Source of the DNA: Pseudocercospora fijiensis CIRAD86 | Lineage: Eukaryota > Ascomycota > Dothideomycetes > Mycosphaerellales > Mycosphaerellaceae | Direction of reading: 5' to 3' | Assembly (NCBI RefSeq): GCF_000340215.1 | Contig: NW_006921539.1 | Location: 4,113,118-4,177,117 of the forward strand | DNA: 64,000 nt | In this document: piece after piece, positions 47,481 through 58,248 of the stretch | Numbering within the stretch: the stretch's first letter is position 1 | Layout of the letters: each line of letters opens with the position of its first letter | Translations under genes and position numbers: made by a program | Notes under the pieces: model-generated | Database searches by the model: none | What the model was told of the DNA's origin: nothing | What the model saw: the letters and a program-made list of their open reading frames with translations, nothing else

Positions 47481-50400
47481 GGACGCTTTAGCCTATAGTA
47501 CCGAGTTTAACGCTAATAGCGAGTAGTCGCCTACGTTTATAAAGTAAGCTCCTAAGCCTAGATCGGAGTCGTATAAGTCGGTAAAGTAGTTAGCGTCTTC
47601 TCCGACGTTACTAAAATAGCTATAATTATTCGTATTAGTTCTCCTATTATCCTCCTAACTATCCTCCTAATAGCTATCGTCGGCTTAGTTAGCATTATTT
47701 ATAGTATCGCCTACTTTCTTACTATTATCGGCAAAGTTAGCCTACTTACGAGCTCGGTCGTTACGCTTTCTATTCTATCGATTAAATAGGCGCGAATCGA
47801 CTCGCTTTAGGTCTTTTAGAAGGAAGGTAGGGCTACTACCCTTCGACGGTCCTTTACTATTTCCTACTAGTAGTAGGCGATTCTACTAAGGGGCGTTAGG
47901 TAGGCGATTCTACTAATAGGCGTTAGTAAGGCGTAGTAGGTTTAGTCGGTCGATATTGCAGTTCTAGTAGTTAGGGGATACTCTTACTAGAGCGAAGCTC
48001 GCTAGGGTATAAGAGGTATTCCCTTCGTATCGGTTCTACTAGGTAGCCTTACTAGCGCGGCTATTATTCCTAGTCGTAGCGTCTTAGCGACGATTAGACG
48101 AGGACGAAAGTATATACTCCTAGATTAATACCTACTTCTCGTAGTACGTAATCTACTTATCGACCTTTATACGACAATTTAGCTCGTCTATATTTAATTA
48201 GAGGCGCAGGTCTATTCGACGATAAGCTTCTAAGAGCCGGTTCGATTTCTATATACTAGTATCCTTAGCGAGTCGCACCGTCTTAATAATAAAGTCTATT
48301 ACTAAACGCCCTAAAGCGATATCCTACCGGTCGTAGCGTTACTTATCGAGGAGATCTATCGCTTTTATCGGAGGGACCTTCTATTTCTTACTAAGATAAC
48401 GTTCCTAGCGCTTTAGACCGTATCCGCCGCGGAGCTTTACTCGGTTACGGCTAGAAAGGTAACTATAATACTAACTAAGCGCTATCCCTCGAAAGTAAAG
48501 AGAGAGGTTAAAACGAACCGTTTATTACCCTATAATATAAGTATAATTCTTAGCCGCTTCGATAAAAGTATATACTAAACGGTATATTATCTTATTCCCG
48601 ACTAAAGCGTAGTCTCCCTCGCTATAATCTATAACGCTAAGTAGAGGATCGAAGAACCTAAGATACGCTAAATCGAACTATAGCCGCTAGGGGCGGGCAT
48701 AGTACCCCTAGATATAACTCGCTTTAGAAACTAGCGATTCCGCGACGTAGTCCCGATAATACTAATAGTATCTACGACGGCGGGCGTATCTATAATAACT
48801 AGTATCTAAGAAGCTATTATTATCCGACGAGAATTAATTAGAGTCGTCCGAATCCTTACTATCTAATAAGAATCTATTCTTACTTAGATTATCCCTATAC
48901 CGACGGTACTTCTAGCGTTGCTTCTTACCTTCCTATAGTAGACCTAGTAAGTCTAATAGCGGAAAGGGTAAAGGCTAACCCTACGTCGGCTTACGAGAGG
49001 AATTACCTAGATCGAAGTTACTAGATAGCGGTAGTAGAGGATCGTTAGGAGGATTACTAGGTAGATTACTAGGAGGATTACTAGGCGGATTGCTAGGCGG
49101 ATCGCCTAGTACAAACCTGCCCCGACGTAAGCGGCTATACCTACGGGCATTTATATATACGTCTACCCTCTACTAGTAATCGTATTAGCCTAGGTTCGGC
49201 TAGGGCGGACTTAGCTTACGCGTAGCCGATAGCGGTAAAATCGTCTATTCTATTAGAAAGTCTAATACGCCTTCGTTAAGATAGACTCCTCTCTATCTAG
49301 CTAATTCGCGAAGATAATTACGACGCTAATAGTTTTATTATACGGCGATATTCGCTCTATCGATCTCCTCGGTTATCTATAAGGCATCTACTAGGGTACG
49401 ATATTAGAAACGACTACGCGGCTCGTTAGCCTATAGGTCGGCGAGGCCGTTATTTATTAGAGGCAATTAGCCGCGACCGATATCCTAGAATAGCGACGTC
49501 GATAGATCGGAAGGCCCGGTTAACGGTTCCTTAGAGGAAGTCTTAGGTAGAGGCTCTCTTAGCTTTTAAGGATTCTCGTCCGCTAGGTATTATAGCTTAA
49601 GTAGCCTCTATAAGAAAACCGATTTAAGCGAGCTATTAGGCGAACCGGGACGCTATTCCGGCGGTACGGTTATTTCTACCGTAGTAATAGGCGAAACCGT
49701 AGGCCGCGGTAGAACTTAAGCTAGTCGGGCCGGTAGGCGCTACTCTACTATAGATAGCGGATAGATATCTAGGTAGAATTAACGGTAATAGCGTAAATCG
49801 CGTACCGTTAGGAGCGCGGCTTTAAGCTCCTTAACCGATTTAGTTAGAATTCCTTTATCTACTACCTACTACCCTAGGAAGTTATAACCGTTAAGGGCGT
49901 TTAGGTAGAGTTCCTCGATTTTAGTCTATAGAGGCGGCGGATTTCCTACGAGCGGGTAATAGTATAGAATATATAAGGCAAGCAAGTCGATTCGGCTATA
50001 CTTTATCCTAAGCTAGGTCGCGAAGTTCTCGCTATAATCGACGTAGTTCTAAATATAGGAATAGATACGTAGGATATAGGGCTCTATATCTAGCAATCCG
50101 AGATTATAGTACTAGGGTAGCGGTTAAACCGCTAGCTTAGCTAATTTCGAGGCTTCTACCGGAGTTAGAAGCGAGTCCGAAGGAGCTATAGTAAGCGGGT
50201 AAACTATTAGTAAGAGGGTAGAGGCGAGATAGTCTCTAGATAGAGAACAATAATAGAGAACCGACTAAAGGCGGAGGAGCGTAGCTTTTCGGGGCAGGTC
50301 CTCCTAGGGAAAGCGGCTACCCCTAGACCTAGGTATAGTAGGCAATTGCTACTAAAGGTAGAAACTACTACTACTGTCTCCTCGGGGTACTAATAGGATC

Positions 50401-50600
50401 GCCGATAAGGCGCTCGCGCGTCGGTAGGATATAGTGCGGAAGGGTAGTAAATCGAATAGGTACCGTCGTAACGGGTAGGAGTTAAATCGTAGTAGTTAGT
50501 AGAAGATCGGTAGGACTCGTAGCTAATTACGTCGATTCTTGTCGTAGCTATAACGACTAGGGTCGATTCGGATAGAGAACTAGTAGTTAGTATAGAAGCT
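47481..50600 (-). pseudogene. Element X gag region relic
   Basis: Minus-strand frame upstream of pol, directly inside the 5' LTR. Long degenerate open frame with Arg/Tyr/Ser-rich composition and short GGATTACTAGG-type repeats near 49,045-49,110. No zinc knuckle was verified. Assigned to gag from position only. Confidence 0.5.
49040..49108. repeat. Short tandem repeat (GGATTACTAG)n in element X gag
   Basis: Five or so diverged units of GGATTACTAGG/CGGATTGCTAGG, period about 12-13 bp. It probably encoded a short Pro/Ser-type repeat on the minus strand. Confidence 0.6.
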
Positions 50601-50628
50601 AACTAAGTATTAAGCGAAGCTACTAAGT

Positions 50629-50816
50629 TGCTAGGCATACGGTTATAGTACGAAGATATCGTAACGGTTATGCGGTATAAAAGTTAATATATTCTCTAAG
50701 GTACCGCGAGGCAAGCTATCTATATAATAGTCCTACTATTAGTAGTAATAGCGACCGTAGCGGTCGATAGTAACCGCTGCCTACTATCGTATATGCAATA
50801 GTATTATATCGTAATA
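50629..50816 (-). repeat. LTR of element X, 5' LTR in coding sense (188 bp)
   Basis: Near-identical to 30,539-30,726. Followed by GCGCC (50,817-50,821), then G1 sequence resumes (GCTATTACTAACC), matching the uninterrupted G2 equivalent near 43,143. Confidence 0.9.
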
Positions 50817-50984
50817 GCGCCGCTATTACTAACCTTACCTACTACTATTACTATACCTATAGGAATAACCTTACCTATACTACGAGCCTAAAGCACTATA
50901 CTAACTAAGTTAAAAGATTAAACCTATTAAGGGTTTAATTAAAACTTTAACTAAGTTAAAAGAATTAAGCGACTAATAGACTAA

Positions 50985-51262
50985 TATTAGCTAGTAACCG
51001 GCCCTATACCTATAGGCTAGTTTTAAGCCTATATAAGAGGCCTTCTTCTATAGAGTAGACAGATTACTAACCTCGTATAGCACATTGTTTATATTATACT
51101 TCTATAATGCCTATATTGCAAGGCTCTAGTTATTAGCCTAAGCGATAGTCTTATTATCCTATCTTACTAAATATAGCTGCCTATATTGCTATAGGTTATG
51201 TTACCCTCGGTAGCCTATACTATTGCTATAAGTAGTAGTAGTAGTGTTAGTTTCCGTCCTTT
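50985..51262. mobile_element. 278-bp insertion in G1 absent from G2, flanked by ACTAA
   Basis: G1 reads ...AATAGACTAA, then 278 bp, then ACTAACTAAGGGC, whereas G2 (near 43,322) reads AATAGACTAACTAAGGGC with no insert. ACTAA is therefore present on both sides. The insert starts TATTAGCTAG (TG-type start) and contains a TATA-like CCTATATAAGAGG, so it resembles a solo LTR. It does not end in an obvious CA/TA, so a deletion in G2 between short repeats is the alternative. Confidence 0.5.
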
Positions 51263-51903
51263 ACTAACTAAGGGCAAAAACTATAGAGCTAAGCTAGCTA
51301 GGGTCGATCTTACGGATAATAGGTTACTCTTCGATCTTTCCGATCCTTTAAGCGAGGCGAACCTTAACTATTATACTTATAATAGCCTTTACTTATAGAA
51401 ACTAGACGAACTGTGTTTTTTTTAAAAAAATAAGATAAGATTAATAATTAAAGGCTACTAAACCTAACTAATTAGGGCTAGCGAAACTACGAATAATAAT
51501 AGCCCTTATAATAATAAGAACAACCCTCGAAGCGGACATTTCTAGGTCTTTTAAGAGTAGACGCAAAGAACTCGGTACGATATTACTTAGAACGGAGGCA
51601 GTACTATAATACCTTATACGTCTACCTATTATAGTAGGGAAGACGCGCTCGTATTATAATTAGTCGATAGTCCTTAATTCTCGTAGTTATATATTACTTT
51701 ATTATATATAAGGATAGCGTAGTTAGAGTTAAATATTGTATTATATTAGAGGTAAGGTTTAATATAGTTATATAATTAGGTAGTTAAGTGTTTAATTTAG
51801 CGCGAGCTAAGTAGCTTATTAGACTTACTAAGTTAGTAGTAATAGAGGTCGAGATTAGAATATAGTTAGGCTATAAGGGCGCGGCCTTTAGAAGGGAAGC
51901 GTA

Positions 51904-52101
51904 TATTAGGACTAAAGAGGTTATACGTAATTAGTATATAACTAGGCTCGAGTAAAGCTAGGGTCTTAATGCCTTAGGTAGGGCTTAGCGCTTAGTAATA
52001 GGCTAACTTACCTACCTTCCTCCCTCTTCTCCTAGCTTCTTATCGAATACTACCTATACCTACTACTACCCTATCTACCTACTAATATAACCCTTCTTAT
52101 A
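51904..52101 (+). repeat. 3' LTR of Gypsy element G1 (198 bp)
   Basis: Begins TATTAGGACTAAAG and ends CCCTTCTTATA; shares private variants with 24,372-24,569. Preceded by the purine tract AGAAGGGAAGCG. MULE copy 2 resumes immediately after it. Confidence 0.88.
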
Positions 52102-52739
52102 CTCTAGCTTCTACTCCTTAAACTCGTATCCCTTCGATATACTAAATTCGTAGATATACCGCTCGAGTACGCTTTTTAAAGATACCGTTAACTCGCGCGG
52201 TATTAGAGCTTGTAGTAGTAAGGTCGCTTTAAGCGGTTTAACGATAAACTTATATTTCTAAGAGCGTAGTAATACTAATTAATATCTAGGTCGAGATATA
52301 TACTCTCGAGGTAGGCTAGGTAAGCGACTACGTCCTCGAATACGCGTTTCCGAGACTAATTCGACTTCTTTTTACGACTTAATATCTACTACTATCCCTT
52401 CTATCCCTTCTACTATCTCCGCTATACTACTAATATCGTCTTTAGCGAAGAAATCGTCTATATAAGCCTTATATAATAGATATTAAGCTATTATATTAAG
52501 AAAGATAATAGAAATACGTATTCTAATAGAAATCTAATAGAAATCCGTATTCTAATAGAAATAATAGAAATACGATATTTAGTATACGTGCCTAGGCGCG
52601 ACTATTTATAATACTAACTAAGAATAGCTATATCTAAAAATAGGTAGAAATAGTACGTAATCGACGACATTACGATTCTATATTAGTACTAGGTCTATAT
52701 CTACTAGGGCTCGGGCAGCTAGCTAGGGCTCGGGGAAGT
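52102..52739 (-). mobile_element. MULE copy 2, 5' portion
   Basis: Continues the minus-oriented MULE from 24,371: CTTCTACTCCTTAAACTCG aligns with the reverse complement of copy 1 near 19,260. It ends with a doubled GGGCTCGGG motif and GGGGAAGT at 52,739. Its last part (TAGAATCGT...GATTACGTAC in reverse) matches the first 80 bases of copy 1. The non-RIP island starts within about 30 bp of this end. Confidence 0.82.
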
Positions 52740-53507
52740 CGCTAAGCGTAGCCTCTTAAATGATACAGTATTTATTTGCCGGGCATTAAAAGGGTTCATC
52801 GGGTGGAGCAGCCGAACACAATCGATAGGCAGAGACAGAAACAGAAACATAACGAGGCTTTACTGATGCATTCGCCGAAACGAACCAAGTGTACTGTATG
52901 TAGTAGCAGCAGACACGACCCCGCTATCTCATCTCCCTTCACCTGTGGCTTCATTATTTGCAAACACATTCTTGGCTTGGTGCTGGACTGCCGACCGCGC
53001 ATAGTTTCGAGGTAAGGAGCAAGCTTTGCTGCCGCCGCAAGATGCCTGGAATGGCTAGACTGTAGAGTCCAACCCTCACACTAGAATACCCCCGAGCTTT
53101 TCTCTGCGTATAGGCGGCGCCGCGTTTCATGGCGTTATCATCTTCGATCAGAACAGGCACACCAGTAGTGTTGACTGATTCGGCACTGTCCAGACAAAGA
53201 ACCATCCTGCTTCCGCGCACAGTAATAGTGGCATAGAACGACTACTCTACATTCTTCCACTCGATCCTCCGCGCAGAACGTGCTCGCTCTCCACCTTCAC
53301 TTGAGGAGCCTACCCGTGGTTCCCGACCCGCCAAACGCCTCCCACCTCGTCGTCGACCTTCGTTGTTCACATCTTGGTCGCTCTTTTGGTGTATCATCAC
53401 TGTTGGACTATTCTTTGAGCAGCGAAAGGCTGTGCACTGTATACACGACAGCCTGCATACACGCATACATATATATCGGGGAGCGAGATTTGACCAAGGC
53501 GCTGGAC
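52740..53507. other. Upstream region of the Sel1-repeat gene
   Basis: Normal-composition DNA. Short frames on both strands (up to 88 codons) have no recognisable features. The Sel1 frame is open upstream to 53,280, but the stretch before Met at 53,508 looks like leader DNA, so it is treated as 5' UTR and promoter. Confidence 0.5.
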
Positions 53508-55630
53508 ATGGCGCAGATTGCGGACGTAGAAAGAGCAGTGACAGGAACGCAACCTCTACCTCCCACGCCTGTCTCAGAAGAAGTCAAGGACAGCGCAGAA
53601 GTGAGGCCGGGTACGCCGAACTCGATTGGGAACGATCAGGACTTTAGCCATAACCGGGAGGTGTCGGAAAGCAGTATACAGCACTCGCCACCAACATACT
53701 CTGCCTCGACGAAGCGCAAGCCGGTGCCTGTAGCCATCAGCCAAGGCAATGTTCGTGGCCCAGAAGTAAGGCTACAAGAAGCTCCGGCAAGTCCGGTAAG
53801 CATTTCACCCGCACACATTGGTATACTGGAACCGGAGAGCGCCAGCATTTTGATGGAAGGAGACGGCCGCACATCTAGACATGTGGAGACACCAGATTCA
53901 GGCAGCGTGAGGCTGAGCGACAGTCCTGCTTCCCTGCCGATTCGCAGCAAGGACTCTAGCTTCCACCCCGGTCACAATCACAGCCGACAATCTTCCAGCA
54001 CCACACACACCCAGCCGAGAATTGACGAAGAGGGCGAGGATGGCATTCCTGAAGCGCAAGACAGCCCAGGCCTGCAATACCATGCCTTCCCGGAGTCGAA
54101 GACACATTCACGCACGTTGTCGCAGACGTTGTCGCAGACGCAGACGTTGAAGTTGTCGCAGACGTTGAAGTTGAGTGTGCCACAACCAAGTCTCCCCAGG
54201 CCGCCATCATCTTACAACATTGGCAGCGAGCTTCGAGGTAGAACTCTCTCGCCTCTGAGCGCCAATGGCTCTGATCCCGATTCTCCCAACCTTCGTGCGC
54301 GTGACCTGTCCTCGCAGCGAAGGTCACCACTCGCCAGGCCGCATTCATATGTGGAACTTCTTGCCAATATACCCTACAACCAGCAGGTCCCGCCTTCTCC
54401 ATCCCTCAACAATGTCAACTTGCAATCCGTGGTCGGTAGTGCCGCCTCGTTGCTCGACACGAAAAAGACCCTGGACATGTACCGTGCGAATGTGAAGAAG
54501 ACCAAAGATGCTGCTGTTCAGTACGAGTTCGCCATCTTTATGCTGAATGCCGCTCGCGATGCCGAGCTAGGAGATGGTCTTGACCCCACTGAACTGCAGG
54601 TCGAAGCAAAACATATCTTGCAAACTCTTTCAGACCGAGCATATCCATTCGCACAATATTATCTTGCAGATGGCTATTTCAGCGGACTCTTCAATAAGGG
54701 TAAACCAGATTACGACAAGGCCTTCCCACTTTTCGTTGCCGCTTCGAAACACGGGCATGCAGAAGCGGGATATCGTGCCGCTTTGTGCTACGAGTTCGGC
54801 TGGGGCACAGCAAGGAGTGCTCCAAAAGCTGTGCAATTCTACAAAGCCTCTGCTTCCAAAAATCATCCCGGAGCTGCAACCCGACTTGGTCTGGCTTGTT
54901 TGAACGGCGACATGGGCCTCGACGCACGAGTACGACAGGTCTATCGCGATGGCGTCAAGTGGCTGAAGAGGGCTCAGGAGAGCGCTGATCCGCAGTACAA
55001 TCAAGGTCCCTATGAACTTGCACTTTTGCATCTCGAGGGCTATGGAAACGACATCTTCAAAGACGAGGCATACGCCGCGCAATTGTTTACTCAAGCTGCA
55101 GAGCTCGGACACGTCCAGGCTAATTTCATCATGGGTCAAGCGTATGAGAATGGGCTGTATCGCTGCCCGAGGGATGCCGCCTTATCAGTGCACTTCTATA
55201 ATGGCGCAGCATCACGAGGTCACGTCGAAGCGATGATGGCGCTCTGTGCGTGGTACATGGTTGGCGCTGAGCCAGTCCTGGAACGCGATGAACATGAGGC
55301 ATACGCGTGGGCCAAGATGGCTGCCGAAAGCGGTACGCATTCCCCTTTCCACGGCAATCCCACACTGACAATCCAACAGGCTGGGCCAAAGCTGAATACG
55401 CCATCGGCTACTTTACCGAAATGGGCATCGGATGCCGCCGCGATCCTCTCGAAGCCAATGTCTGGTACGTTCGAGCTGCCGACCAAGGGAACGAGACTGC
55501 AAAGCAAAGACTTGCCATCATTCGACAAGCTGCAAGTGGTGATCCTGGTATCCCAATGGCCAAGGGCAACGCAAAGAGCAATGATCTGAAGGCTGGGGAC
55601 AAGAAGAAGAAGATTATGGGTATCTTCTGA
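53508..55630 (+). CDS. Sel1-repeat protein, Skt5/Chs4-like chitin synthase activator
   Basis: Two exons, 53,508-55,332 and 55,380-55,630, 691 residues. The 47-nt intron (GTACGC...CAACAG, CTGAC branch) joins ...MAAESG to WAKAEYAIGYF, restoring the last Sel1 repeats; reading through gives an unrelated tail. The N-terminal half (1-310) is Ser/Pro-rich and disordered, with a TLSQTLSQTQTLKLSQ repeat. From about 320 there are at least six or seven Sel1-like repeats (AFPLFVAASKHGHAEAGYRA, ALCYEFGWG, AAQLFTQAAELGHVQANFIM, YVRAADQGNETAKQRL). In yeast, Skt5/Chs4 with this architecture binds and activates the class IV chitin synthase Chs3. The C-terminus is basic (KKKKIMGIF) with no Cys, so the CaaX prenylation site of yeast Skt5 is absent. 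A Met further upstream in frame (53,280) was rejected because that leader looks non-coding. Function is inferred from architecture. Confidence 0.85.
54110..54172 (+). repeat. In-frame (ACGTTGTCGCAG)n repeat in the Sel1 gene
   Basis: About five units of 12-15 bp coding for TLSQ/TLKLSQ. Lies in the disordered N-terminal half, so length variation would be tolerated. Confidence 0.85.
55333..55379 (+). other. Intron of the Sel1-repeat gene
   Basis: GTACGC donor, CACTGACA branch-like site, CAACAG acceptor, 47 nt. Splicing keeps the Sel1 repeat pattern and ends at a TGA at 55,628. Confidence 0.85.
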
Positions 55631-55656
55631 CCCATCTCTGCAAGCGAATGAATTGC

Positions 55657-55678
55657 GCGTGCGTGCGTGCGTGCGTGC
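55657..55678. repeat. (GTGC)n microsatellite in the 3' UTR
   Basis: Five GTGC units, 27 bp after the Sel1 gene stop codon. Confidence 0.85.
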
Positions 55679-55970
55679 TCGGATGTCCTGATGTTGGAAA
55701 GGAGGTCCCACACGGCGACACCTCGCGGAAGAAAAGCAACGAAGGCAACAAGCATAGGCGGAGTTCGAAGGCGTTTTGGGGGCCAACAAGACTAGATCTT
55801 TCTTCAAATGGTATAGGTGGGAATGAGGCAACTCTTGCATTGATTGTTGTTACGTTTGGTGGCTTTTATATGAAAAGCATGGATGGCTGGGCTGTCGTTA
55901 TGCATCTAGGTCTAGATTACATTCAAAACCAACTGCAATCTATAATGAGGTGTGTCGGTTAGCGGTATAA

Positions 55971-55998
55971 GGGAGAGAGCGAGAGAGAGAGAGAGAGG
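55971..55998. repeat. (GA)n microsatellite at the island edge
   Basis: A GA-rich run of about 28 bp, shortly before composition switches to the RIP type near 56,030. Confidence 0.85.
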
Positions 55999-56099
55999 TG
56001 TTTTGCGGAGTTGTATTTAGATTTGTAGGTATAAATATAAATAGGGAGTAGTATTCGCCTCTAATAATCCTCTCCTAAAAGCGTACTCCTTGTTAGCGC

Positions 56100-57470
56100 T
56101 ATACTAGTTAGTATATTATCCGTATCCTTTCTATCCTTAGCTACTCTAGATACCTTACGAGCCTATATTATAATCTTTTAACCCTTAATTCTCTTCGAGA
56201 TACTAAATACTTACTATTTAGACTAGTTATAAAGGCAATCTTCCTTTAAGAAATTCCCTAAGGTCTAGCTTAGAAAGTACGTCCTCGTTAAATCTAAAAC
56301 CTAGTTCTTAATATAGTATAGCTAAAGAAGATATTTTAGCCTAAGAATAATAATAGTAACTTAGTATAGCTATAGCTATACTCTAGGATAAATAGCTACT
56401 TTACTCCTTTATAGAATAAAGGGAAGAAAGAAGTCTAGAGTTTATATTAAAGATATTATAAATAAGTAACGCGTACGTAGATACTAGATATAAGACTTAA
56501 TAGGTTCGATAAAGAGCTAAGTCTATCTACGTAAATCTAAATAGTTTTATATAGTATACTAAGCGCTAAGTAGTAGGCTAGAGTCGCGTAGGCTAAATAC
56601 CTAAGGCTAGCGATTTCTACCTAGGGTATAGCCCTTTATATTATCCCCGTCCTCCTCCTCTTTCTTAGTAGAAATAGAAAGCCTCTCGTAGTTTCTAGCG
56701 CTATTACTTCCTCTATTAAATCTACGCTTATCTAAGCTTTCTAAAGTAACGCGCTCGTAGTTTCCTTCTTCGCGATTAGAGTTTCTACTACTTTCTAGTT
56801 AGGGTTGCTATATCCTAGGTTCTAAGGACTATAACTTTCTTCGCGACTACTAAACCGCGCTCTTTTACCTACTTACTGCTTTCTAAAACGCGCTATAACT
56901 ACCCTTTTAAACGCTTTACTTATATTCGCGCCTTTCTTTGCTTTTGCGACCTTTACTTTCGTATTGCTTTCTAGGAGTATTAATATTTCCTTCTTCTTTC
57001 TCTTCTTTTTCTTTTCTTTATATATACCTCTATCCCTACTACTACTATTACTATAGTAAGTCCCTTCCTATCTTCCGCGATTTCCTTTATAAAATTAACT
57101 TATTCTAGATAGCTCGTCGAATCTACTATATTAGTTACTATAACTCTAGCGAAGACTACGGCGATTAATCTATAAGATATCTACCTTATTTATCCCGGGG
57201 TTCGCTAACCTTTCCTAAGCCCGCTAGCTCGAGGGCCTATACTAATTACGCTTGTAAGAGAATCGCTTACGCCCTACTATAAGTTTTTATAATTCCTATA
57301 CTAAAACCCTAGCTAACTATTTAGTCCTTAAATAGCTTACGTAGCTTACGCTAGCTATACCTACGCGACCTATAGTATAGTCGCCGATAAGTACTCTAAT
57401 CTTCTTAAGGTTCTTAAGATATAGAAAGCCTTAAAGTCTTTCTAGCTATAGGGATTATTATCTAGATAAG
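56100..57470 (-). pseudogene. Unidentified RIP-degraded reading frame
   Basis: A minus-strand frame is readable from about 57,450 to 56,900 and less clearly beyond, with stops mostly TAG (for example RPSS*RA*ERLANPGINKV near 57,181-57,240). It contains a segment IRVLIGDYTIGRVGIASVSYV near the start, then a Lys/Glu/Arg-rich part. No family was recognised. It may be a repeat-borne ORF. Confidence 0.35.
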
Positions 57471-57494
57471 TTTTTCTGTTTACTATAGGGCACT

Positions 57495-57511
57495 TTAGGG
57501 TTAGGGTTAGG
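57495..57511 (+). repeat. Short interstitial telomere-type repeat (TTAGGG)2.8
   Basis: Two full TTAGGG units followed by TTAGG. TTAGGG is the usual telomere unit of filamentous ascomycetes. The run sits between a decayed frame and the 270-bp tandem repeats, but is short enough that chance is not excluded. Confidence 0.6.
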
Positions 57512-57540
57512 CGTATAGCGGGCGTATAGTAGGGCGCCGG

Positions 57541-58225
57541 CGTCGGGCTAATTAGCTATAACTAGCGATACGGCAAGGGCCGCGAGCTAATTAGCTATAA
57601 CTAGCGATAGGAACGCTCGCCCTCGCGCGCGACGTCGACGAGCCCTATTTACTATTTATCGCCTTCCTTATAGAACTATTCTCTATTTATTCGATATTAT
57701 AATATCGAAGGTATAAAAGAATATATTCTCGCGCCTACTTATAGGCCGCCTACGTATATTACGAGCTAAATAAAAAGGCGGTCGCATTCTAAGTCGTGTC
57801 TCGACTACGCCCGCGTCGGGCTAATTAGCTATAACTAGCGATATAGTAAGGGCCGTAGGCTAATTAGTTATAACTAGCGATAGGAACGCTCGCCCTCGCG
57901 TACGACGTCGACGAGCCCTATTTACTATTTATCGCCTCCCTTATAGAACTATTCTCTATTTATTCGATATTATAATATCGAAGATATAAAAGAATATATT
58001 CTCGCGCCTACTCGTAGGCCGCCTATATATATCTAAACAAAAAGGCGGTCCTATTCTAAGTCGTATCTCGACTGCGCCTACGTCGGGCTAATTAGCTATA
58101 ACTAGCGATATAGTAAGGGCTATAGGCTAATTAGCTATAACTAGCGATAGGAACGCTCGCCCTCGCGTACGACGTCGACGAGCTCTATTTACTATTTATC
58201 GCCTCCCTTATAGAACTATTCTCTT
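57541..58225. repeat. Tandem repeat of about 270 bp, 2.5 copies
   Basis: Units start at 57,541, 57,814 and 58,081 (CGTCGGGCTAATTAGC), periods 273 and 267; the third copy breaks off near 58,223. Each unit holds CTAATTAGCTATAACTAGCG twice and a small hairpin TCGATATTATAATATCGA. A fourth fragment lies at about 59,540-59,610, on the far side of the helicase relic. Confidence 0.88.
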
Positions 58226-58248
58226 AGAGTACTCTCTACGAGCTATAT

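Larger units (their letters stand above)
30539..50816 (-). mobile_element. Gypsy chromovirus X, unusually large (about 13.2 kb), interrupted by G2
   Basis: Two 188-bp LTRs, exact GCGCC target duplication, and a polypurine tract next to the LTR at 30,539-30,726. Coding is on the minus strand: gag and most of pol at 44,183-50,600, integrase end and chromodomain at 36,030-37,105, then about 4.5 kb of additional open-frame relic before the 3' LTR. Subtracting G2 (37,106-44,182) and one CTATC copy leaves about 13.2 kb, roughly twice the size of G1 and G2. Confidence 0.85.
24372..52101 (+). mobile_element. Gypsy chromovirus G1, interrupted by element X
   Basis: LTRs at 24,372-24,569 and 51,904-52,101 bracket a plus-strand gag-pol relic (24,800-30,060) and a 3' non-coding part that resumes at 50,822. 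Removing X (30,539-50,816) and one target copy leaves about 7.45 kb, close to G2 (7.08 kb). A purine-rich AGAAGGGAAGCG sits just before the 3' LTR, as expected for a polypurine tract. The element is inserted in MULE copy 2. Confidence 0.85.

Noticed and set aside
53280..53507. Upstream extension of the Sel1 gene to an earlier Met
   Set aside because: The added 76 residues look like translated leader DNA; the Met at 53,508 starts a plausible acidic N-terminus.
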